The notes under the pieces are model-generated. The model had not been told where the DNA came from, did no database searches, and saw nothing but the letters and a program-made list of their open reading frames with translations. Shown here in pieces: positions 58,613 through 64,000 of a stretch of DNA of 64,000 nt; the first letter of the stretch is position 1; each line of letters opens with the position of its first letter. The translations under genes and the position numbers were made by a program. Source of the DNA: Paractinoplanes atraurantiacus. Its GTDB lineage: Bacteria; Actinomycetota; Actinomycetes; Mycobacteriales; Micromonosporaceae. The stretch spans positions 1 to 64,000 of the forward strand of contig NZ_OBDY01000025.1 in NCBI RefSeq assembly GCF_900215205.1, in the 5' to 3' direction.

Positions 58613-59154
58613 ACGGGCTCGATGTCGTCGCCGGTGAGCAGGCCGCGGATGGTCAGCTCGCGGGCCACCGGCGGCGGCGTCTCGTCCACGATCACCGCGG
58701 TGCCGACGTAGCCGGGGCCGAACAGGCTGCTCAGGCCCCGTGCCTGGGCGCCGGTCGACGCCCAGTCGTCGACCACGAGCACGCGATCTTCCGGCGTGAG
58801 CAGCTGACGGCGTACCCCCAAATGCTGTTTTTCTCCCCGATGATCCGACGGGACCTCGGCCCAGATCATCGGCTCGGCGATCGGGCGGCGGGCGCCGGCC
58901 CGGTAGGCCTCGACGAAGCCGACGCCCAGCGCCCGCGCCACCAGTGGGCCGACCAGGAAACCCGTCACCTCCGGGGCCACCACGACGGTCGGCTTGTCGG
59001 CGCGGAACAGGTCGGCCAGGCCGTCGCCGAGCTTTTCGAGGATCACCGGATCGCGCCACCAACCGGAGCGGTCGCTCACCAGATATCCACTGCCGTCGCC
59101 CGGGTCGGTCCACCGGAAACCGGCCCTCAAACGATCACGCAAGTCGCTCGCCAC
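58609..59154 (-). CDS. Phosphoribosyltransferase-like protein
   Basis: 181 residues. The PRPP-binding loop is RVLVVDDWASTGAQA (the usual ED/DD-T-G pattern), and VVVAPEVTGFLVGPLVARALGVGF resembles the adenine-PRTase family. It could salvage a nucleobase or regulate; the substrate is not evident. It has a WTDPGDGSGYLVSDRSGWWRDP leader not seen in ordinary Apt. Confidence 0.82.
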   Translation of the reverse strand: MASDLRDRLRAGFRWTDPGDGSGYLVSDRSGWWRDPVILEKLGDGLADLFRADKPTVVVAPEVTGFLVGPLVARALGVGFVEAYRAGARRPIAEPMIWAEVPSDHRGEKQHLGVRRQLLTPEDRVLVVDDWASTGAQARGLSSLFGPGYVGTAVIVDETPPPVARELTIRGLLTGDDIEPV

Positions 59155-59272
59155 GCCGACATCCTGTCATCGTGCGGCTGATCCATTCCGCCGCGCGGTC
59201 AGAACCCGCTCAGACTACGGGTCAAGTTAGTGCAGTCCGTCGCTCTGATCGGGCATGCTGTGTCGCGTAACC

Positions 59273-60385
59273 ATGCCTACTCTGCCGCCGGGCCGCCGCC
59301 GCCCGCTGAGCCCTGGATCCCGCGCCGGCCTCGGCGCGGCCCTCGTGCTGCTCGCCGTCGTGTCCGCGGTGGAGCTGGCCGACCCGAAGACGGCCGACTT
59401 CGTGGGCCTGCTCGCCGCCGTTCCGTTCCTGGCCGCCGTCTTCGCCTTCTGGCAGACGGTCCTCGTCGTCGGCATCGTCGCGACGGTCGTCGGGATGGCC
59501 TTCGTCGGGGCGGCCGGGCCGATCACCGTCGCCGGCATGGTCAACCTGCTCGGCATCCTGCTGGCCACCGGCATCGCCGGCGCCGTGGCCACGATCCGGC
59601 AGCGGCAGGCCGACCGGATCGCTGAGTTGCAGCGGCTGGCCGCGGTCGCCCAGCAGGCGGTGCTGCGGCCGCTCGGGCCGCAGGTCGGCTCGCTCGCGGT
59701 CGCCGGCCGCTACATCTCGGCGACGGCCGCCGCCGACATCGGCGGAGACCTCTACGAGGCCCTCGACACGCCGTACGGGGTTCGCATCATCATCGGTGAC
59801 GTGCGCGGGAAGGGCCTGGACGCCGTCCGCCTGGCCAGCATCGTGCTCGGCTCGTACCGGCACGTGGCGTACGAGCGCAATGATCTGAAAGCCATGGTGA
59901 CCGACCTCGACCGGGCGGTCGCGCGCAGCGTCGGTGACGAGGATTTCGTGACCGCGGCGCTGGTCGAGGAGCGTGGCGGCACGCTCACGATCGTCAACTG
60001 TGGACATCCGGCCCCGCTGCTGCTGCGGCGCGGCCAGGTCATCCCCCTGGAACCGCCGGCGCCGGCGCCACCGCTGGGCTTCATGCCCGAGGTGAAGGCG
60101 CGGGTCGAGCGGCTGGAGCCGGGTGACCGGCTGCTGCTGTTCACCGACGGGCTCGGCGAGGCCCGCCGGGAGGGCGAGTTCTTCCCGACCGCCGATCGGG
60201 CCTGGCGGCTGCTGGGCCACGGCACGGTCGGTGATGGTCTCGCCTCGCTCGAGACCGCCCTGGTCGACTGGGTGCACGGCCGTCTCGAGGACGACATTGC
60301 GCTGGTGCTGCTGGAATACGCGGGCCCGGACGACGGCGCGACGATGCCGATGCCGAGCTGGGAGGTCGGCGCCGCGGGCAGTTAA
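59273..60385 (+). CDS. Membrane-anchored PP2C-type (SpoIIE/RsbU) Ser/Thr phosphatase
   Basis: 370 residues from the ATG at 59273 (59255 is an alternative). The N-terminal ~110 residues have three or four transmembrane helices. A short coiled-coil linker (RQRQADRIAELQRLAAVAQQAVL) leads to a SpoIIE phosphatase domain. Its metal-binding motifs are DIGGDLYE, GDVRGKGLDA and LLLFTDGLGEAR, with DDIALVLLEY at the end. Such enzymes dephosphorylate anti-sigma-factor antagonists in response to a membrane or cytoplasmic signal. No anti-sigma genes are adjacent. It overlaps the next, convergent small gene by four bases. Confidence 0.9.
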   Translation: MPTLPPGRRRPLSPGSRAGLGAALVLLAVVSAVELADPKTADFVGLLAAVPFLAAVFAFWQTVLVVGIVATVVGMAFVGAAGPITVAGMVNLLGILLATGIAGAVATIRQRQADRIAELQRLAAVAQQAVLRPLGPQVGSLAVAGRYISATAAADIGGDLYEALDTPYGVRIIIGDVRGKGLDAVRLASIVLGSYRHVAYERNDLKAMVTDLDRAVARSVGDEDFVTAALVEERGGTLTIVNCGHPAPLLLRRGQVIPLEPPAPAPPLGFMPEVKARVERLEPGDRLLLFTDGLGEARREGEFFPTADRAWRLLGHGTVGDGLASLETALVDWVHGRLEDDIALVLLEYAGPDDGATMPMPSWEVGAAGS

Positions 60386-60600
60386 GCCGCGGCGATCTCC
60401 TGGGTCTCGGCTTCGAGCACCTGCGCCTTGCCCTCGAGTACCGGCACCTTGCCCTCGGGGACCGATTCTCCCGTGGGCGGAGCGGGCGCGGGCGAGACCG
60501 GAACGGGCACCGGTTCCGGCTTGCGGTGGCGCCCGACGTAGTGACGTGGCTGGTCCGCCTGGCGAGGCTCCGGAATCAGGCTCTTGATCGTGGCGAACAT
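60382..60600 (-). CDS. Small proline-rich hypothetical protein
   Basis: 72 residues from an ATG at 60600 with AAGGGGGCG just upstream. A basic N-terminal part with RHYVGRHRKPE precedes a Pro/Val/Ala-rich, acidic tail. No family recognised and no membrane helix. It may be real because of the start signal and spacing. Confidence 0.5.
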   Translation of the reverse strand: MFATIKSLIPEPRQADQPRHYVGRHRKPEPVPVPVSPAPAPPTGESVPEGKVPVLEGKAQVLEAETQEIAAA

Positions 60601-60832
60601 GCGCGCCCCCTTGGCGGCTTGAATGAACGTCTATCCACAGCAACGAGCCGAGGAACCCTCCGATACGTCTGTGGCGCATGGGAGCACGCAAATAGCCGAA
60701 CGGCTGTCCTGCTGGCCACCCGATCGGAGGCGTTTGATGTGCGAACCGACGGACAGACCCCCACACGCGGGTGGTCGGTCACGAAACGGCTTGCGGCTTG
60801 TCCGTCTCTACCGATCAGTAATACAGTGGGAG

Positions 60833-60846
60833 TTACTGACGGGTAA
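60833..60846. promoter_or_regulatory. TTACT-N4-GGTAA operator upstream of the large acyl-CoA dehydrogenase
   Basis: TTACTGACGGGTAA lies within a longer inverted repeat (GGAGTTAC at 60829-60836 and GTAACTCC at 60843-60850), 39 bases before the gene. It matches the site upstream of etfD at 46800 in 11 of 14 bases. Confidence 0.68.
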
Positions 60847-60885
60847 CTCCAAGACTCGCGGCGTTCGGAGAGCGGGGCCAGCAGC

Positions 60886-62742
60886 ATGACTCACTACAAG
60901 GGCAACCTTCGGGACCTCCAGTTCAACCTGTTCGAGGTCTTCGAGGCTGATCGTGCGTTCGGCCAGGCGCCGTACGAGGACATCGACGCGGAGACCGCCA
61001 AGGACGTTCTTTCCGAGGTGCACCGCCTCGCCACCGAAGACCTCGCGGCCAGCTACACCGAGGCCGACCGCAACCCGCCGGTCTTCGACCCCGCCACGCA
61101 CACCGCGCCGCTGCCGGAGTCGTTCAAGAAGTCGTTCGAGCAGTGGATGGCGTCCGAGTTCTGGCGCCTCGACCTGCCCGGCGCCCTCGGCGGCACCCTC
61201 GCCCCGCGCGCCCTGTGGTGGGCGCTGGCCGAGAACATCCTCGGCGCCAACGCGCCGGTCTGGATGTACTCCTCCGGCCCCTCCTTCGCGCACGTCGTGC
61301 ACGAGGAGGGCACCGAGGAGCAGAAGCAGTGGGCGAAGCTCTTCGTCGAGAAGCAGTGGGGCTCGACCATGGTCCTCACCGAGCCCGACGCCGGCTCGGA
61401 CGTGGGCGCCGGCCGCACCCGGGCCATCCCGCAGCCCGACGGCTCGTGGCACATCGAGGGCGTCAAGCGCTTCATCACCTCGGGTGAGCACGACCTGAGC
61501 GACAACATCGTGCACTACGTGCTGGCCCGCCCGGTCGGCGTGGAGGGCGTGGGCGGTCCCGGCACCAAGGGCCTGTCGCTGTTCATCGTGCCGAAATACC
61601 ACTTCGACGCCGAGACCGGCGAGCTGGGCGAGCGCAACGGCGTCTACGCCACGAACGTCGAGCACAAGATGGGCCTCAAGGCCTCCAACACGTGCGAGAT
61701 GACCTTCGGTGAGCACGGCACGCCGGCCAAGGGCTGGCTGCTGGGCGAGAAGCACGAAGGCATCCGGCAGATGTTCATGATCATTGAGTACGCCCGGATG
61801 ATGGTCGGCACGAAGGCGATCGCCACCCTGTCCACGGGTTACCTGAACGCCCTCGAGTACGCGAAGAACCGCGTACAGGGCGCCGACCTGGTGCAGAACG
61901 ACAACAAGGCCGCCCCGCGCGTCACGATCACCCATCACCCCGACGTGCGCCGCTCGCTGATGCTCCAGAAGTCGTACACCGAGGCCCTGCGTGCCCTGGT
62001 CATCTACACGGCCACCTGGCAGGACAAGGTGGCCATCGCCGAGGCAGCCGGCGACACCGCCGCCGCCAAGGCCGCCAGCAAGGTCAACGACCTGCTGCTC
62101 CCGCTGGTCAAGGGCGTCGGCTCCGAGCGGGCGTACGAGCTGCTCGGCCACGAGTCGCTGCAGACCTTCGGCGGTTCCGGCTTCCTGCAGGACTACCCGC
62201 TCGAGCAGTACGTCCGCGACGCGAAGATCGACACTCTGTACGAGGGCACCACGGCGATCCAGAGCCTCGACCTGATCTTCCGCAAGATCGTGAAGGACCA
62301 GGGCCGCGCGCTGGCCACCCTGGCCACCGAGATGCAGTCGTTCATCGAGAGCGAGGCCGGCAACGGCCGGCTCAAGGAGGAGCGCCTCGCCCTCGGCAAG
62401 GCCCTCGGCGAGCTCCAGCAGATCCTCGGCGTGACCATGGGCTGGCTGGCCGCGGTGCAGGGCGGCGAGACCCGCGAGCTGTACAAGGTGGGCCTGACCT
62501 CCCGCCGCGTCCTGCTCGCCCTCGGCGACGTCGTCCTCGCCTGGCTGCTGCTGCGCCAGGCCGACGTGGCCCTCAAGGCCCTGGGCCGCGAGGTCTCGGC
62601 GGCCGACAAGAACTTCTACGAGGGCAAGATCGCCGCGGCCCGCTTCTTCGTCCGCGAGATCCTCCCCCGCGTCGGCTCCGACCGCCGCATCATCGAGAAC
62701 ACCACCCTCGACCTGATGGACCTCTCCGAGGACGTTTTCTGA
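60886..62742 (+). CDS. Large acyl-CoA dehydrogenase (FadE5-like)
   Basis: 618 residues, longer than the usual ~380. The central dehydrogenase core carries MVLTEPDAGSDVG (FAD loop), LGHESLQTFGGSGFLQDYPLEQYVRDAKI and the catalytic-base region DTLYEGTTAIQ. An N-terminal ~60-residue extension and a C-terminal helical domain of ~140 residues match the FadE5-type subgroup. It oxidises acyl-CoAs over a broad chain range, with ETF as acceptor. The operator and terminator show a single-gene unit. A common operator with etfD ties it to ETF-dependent respiration. Confidence 0.93.
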   Translation: MTHYKGNLRDLQFNLFEVFEADRAFGQAPYEDIDAETAKDVLSEVHRLATEDLAASYTEADRNPPVFDPATHTAPLPESFKKSFEQWMASEFWRLDLPGALGGTLAPRALWWALAENILGANAPVWMYSSGPSFAHVVHEEGTEEQKQWAKLFVEKQWGSTMVLTEPDAGSDVGAGRTRAIPQPDGSWHIEGVKRFITSGEHDLSDNIVHYVLARPVGVEGVGGPGTKGLSLFIVPKYHFDAETGELGERNGVYATNVEHKMGLKASNTCEMTFGEHGTPAKGWLLGEKHEGIRQMFMIIEYARMMVGTKAIATLSTGYLNALEYAKNRVQGADLVQNDNKAAPRVTITHHPDVRRSLMLQKSYTEALRALVIYTATWQDKVAIAEAAGDTAAAKAASKVNDLLLPLVKGVGSERAYELLGHESLQTFGGSGFLQDYPLEQYVRDAKIDTLYEGTTAIQSLDLIFRKIVKDQGRALATLATEMQSFIESEAGNGRLKEERLALGKALGELQQILGVTMGWLAAVQGGETRELYKVGLTSRRVLLALGDVVLAWLLLRQADVALKALGREVSAADKNFYEGKIAAARFFVREILPRVGSDRRIIENTTLDLMDLSEDVF

Positions 62743-62761
62743 TCCGTTCGACCAGGAGAAA

Positions 62762-62787
62762 GGCCGGCCGAGAGGCCGGCCTTTTTT
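62762..62787 (+). terminator. Terminator after the large acyl-CoA dehydrogenase
   Basis: GGCCGGCC-GAGA-GGCCGGCC, a perfect 8-bp stem, is followed by six T residues: the clearest intrinsic terminator in the window. Confidence 0.92.
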
Positions 62788-62906
62788 CGTTGATCTTCTA
62801 TATGGACGGCTGTTACGCTGCGCTCCACGCGTGCGGGGGCGCGCTCCGTGACGGTTTCCGGGAACGCCACCACACCTCTCTTTCTTTTCTTCCTTCAGGA
62901 GGATCG

Positions 62907-64000
62907 GTGGCTCCAGCCATCCGGAGTCTGGCCGCAGCGGCCATCGGCGTCGGAATAGTCCTGACCGGTCTGCCCGCACAGGCGGCGCCGGTCACCCGAG
63001 CGGCGGCAGCTCCGTCGGGTGAGGTCGTGATCCCGGCCGCGTCCCGCTTCGTGCCCCGCGCGACCCGCATCCTCAACGCGGGCCTCACCGGCTTCCTCTG
63101 GGCTCAGGAGGGCGACGACCGCCTCCTGTGGACGGACTACGCCACCGGGACGGCGACCGCCCTCGCCCAGCGGCTTCCCGAAAAGGTCGTCTACGACATG
63201 GACGGCGGGTTCTACCCGTCGAGCCCGTCCTGGAACCCGGGGTGGTACGGCGCCGGCAGTGACACCGTCGCCCTGTACGACGCTCAGCGGGTCCGGCTCC
63301 AGACGGGGGCCGGGGGCGACGTCACCGAGGTCGTGCTTCCGGAGGGCCACTCCTACCAGGGAACCTTCGGCGCCGTGGTCCTCAGCCGCAGCGGCTACGA
63401 GGGCGGACCGCAGACGTATCACCTCTGGCGCGACGGCGCCGAGAGTGCCGTGACGGGTCTGCCGGCCGATGCCGCCGACTTCACCGTCGAGGACGGCGAC
63501 GCCCGTTCGGTGATCCTCAAGTACAAGCTGCCCGATGCCACCGGCTGGGGGTCCTGGTCGATCGTCGACCTCGCCACCGGAGTGGCGACCGCGCTGCCGG
63601 TCAACGACGAGGACGGCTGGGATGTGGCGGCCTTCCGGCTCGGTGGTGATTCGGTCCTGCGCGACCGGTGGGGCCGGGGCAAGATGGACGTGTACGACCG
63701 GGACGAGCTGACCGCCGCGCCGCGGACGGTCGACACCGGGCAGTTCGGCTACCAGACCGTGTACGGCGTCGCCGGCTCCTCGCTGCTCGCCGTCGATCCG
63801 ATCATGCCGGGCAACAACATCTACCGCGGCCAGCCGCTCTGGTCCTTGCGGACCGACGAGGCCGACCCCGACCAGACCGAGGTCATGAGCCCGGCCGCCC
63901 ACCAGATCGTCCAGGCTCCGGACGGATCGGTCCTGGTGGCCGGCGCCGCGAAGTACGTGCAGTACGGCGACCTCGACTGGGGCTTCTACCGGATCACCGA
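62907..64000 (+). CDS. Secreted protein, probable beta-propeller-like (3' end outside window)
   Basis: At least 364 residues from a GTG at 62907, four bases after AGGAGG. A signal peptide ends near LPAQAAP (residues ~27-33). The mature part is made of short repeating beta-type segments. Recurrent patterns include FLWAQEGDDRLLWTDYATGTAT, SWSIVDLATGVATALPV and WDVAAFRLGGDSVL, and turns are rich in Asp and Gly. This resembles the long secreted proteins of actinobacteria that end in FG-GAP repeats, but that end is not visible. Preceded by the terminator at 62762 and a T-rich leader. Confidence 0.8.
   Translation, partial: MAPAIRSLAAAAIGVGIVLTGLPAQAAPVTRAAAAPSGEVVIPAASRFVPRATRILNAGLTGFLWAQEGDDRLLWTDYATGTATALAQRLPEKVVYDMDGGFYPSSPSWNPGWYGAGSDTVALYDAQRVRLQTGAGGDVTEVVLPEGHSYQGTFGAVVLSRSGYEGGPQTYHLWRDGAESAVTGLPADAADFTVEDGDARSVILKYKLPDATGWGSWSIVDLATGVATALPVNDEDGWDVAAFRLGGDSVLRDRWGRGKMDVYDRDELTAAPRTVDTGQFGYQTVYGVAGSSLLAVDPIMPGNNIYRGQPLWSLRTDEADPDQTEVMSPAAHQIVQAPDGSVLVAGAAKYVQYGDLDWGFYRIT

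Noticed and set aside
57280..60640. A replication origin suggested by DnaA-like boxes at 57308 and 60631
   Set aside because: Only two isolated boxes 3.3 kb apart and no AT-rich region. A real oriC would have a cluster and dnaA/dnaN.

Overview
This is about 64 kb of chromosome from a very high-GC, mycelial-type actinobacterium. The layout points to Micromonosporaceae (an Actinoplanes-like organism); that is an inference from gene content, not a measurement. The clues are the fhaA-fhaB-pstP-rodA-pbpA-pknA-pknB operon with crgA, DUF881, class E sortase and pabA beside it (a block that usually lies near oriC), chaplin-like surface proteins, an XRE/DUF397 pair, rare TTA codons, and a near-consensus ParB parS site at 1269-1282. 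I see no biosynthetic cluster, prophage, insertion sequence or CRISPR array.

Layout. 1-6.4 kb: a membrane protein with a Pro-Ser tail, a YbaK-type deacylase, the minus-strand run proS-CBS-sufE-frnE, then a plus-strand SGNH hydrolase and the rhodanese sseA. 6.4-11 kb: an HSP90-family chaperone translationally coupled to a 926-residue TPR protein. 11-19.6 kb: a TetR regulator with biotin carboxylase, HMG-CoA lyase, carboxyltransferase and acyl-CoA dehydrogenase, which looks like branched-chain (leucine) acyl-CoA catabolism. It is split in two by a pair of exported-protein genes, one with five chaplin-like modules. Both halves carry the same TAACG-N2-CGTTA operator. 19.6-31.9 kb: a STAND ATPase regulator, a MarR/YceI pair, a glutamate-cysteine ligase-like enzyme, membrane and PASTA proteins, an XRE/DUF397 pair and a WecB/TagA glycosyltransferase.

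31.9-46.7 kb: a repeat-rich intergenic region, tRNA-Leu(CAG), then the Ser/Thr kinase, cell-elongation and division block, including an unusually large (956 aa) sortase with sixteen 13-residue repeats. 46.7-53.8 kb: the ETF-linked Fe-S oxidoreductase etfD, a GPP34 protein, a tandem pair of CNNM/CorC-type membrane proteins and two exported proteins. 53.8-56 kb: a solitary Schlafen/AlbA-type ATPase-like regulator behind a strong operator, then tRNA-Gly(CCC). A 46-bp repeat 57 bases beyond the tRNA-Gly 3' end is identical to one 58 bases beyond the tRNA-Leu 3' end. 56-64 kb: dcd behind a perfect LexA box, a decayed methyltransferase, small enzymes, a SpoIIE-type phosphatase, a large FadE-type acyl-CoA dehydrogenase and a truncated secreted protein.

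How the parts connect. Two acyl-CoA dehydrogenases and etfD form an electron route from acyl-CoA oxidation to the membrane. etfD and the large dehydrogenase share a TTACT-N4-GGTAA site, separate from the TetR operators. The fha-pkn operon couples peptidoglycan sensing (PASTA domains) to elongation enzymes and is tied together by overlapping start and stop codons. sufE and sseA are both sulfur-relay genes and flank proS.
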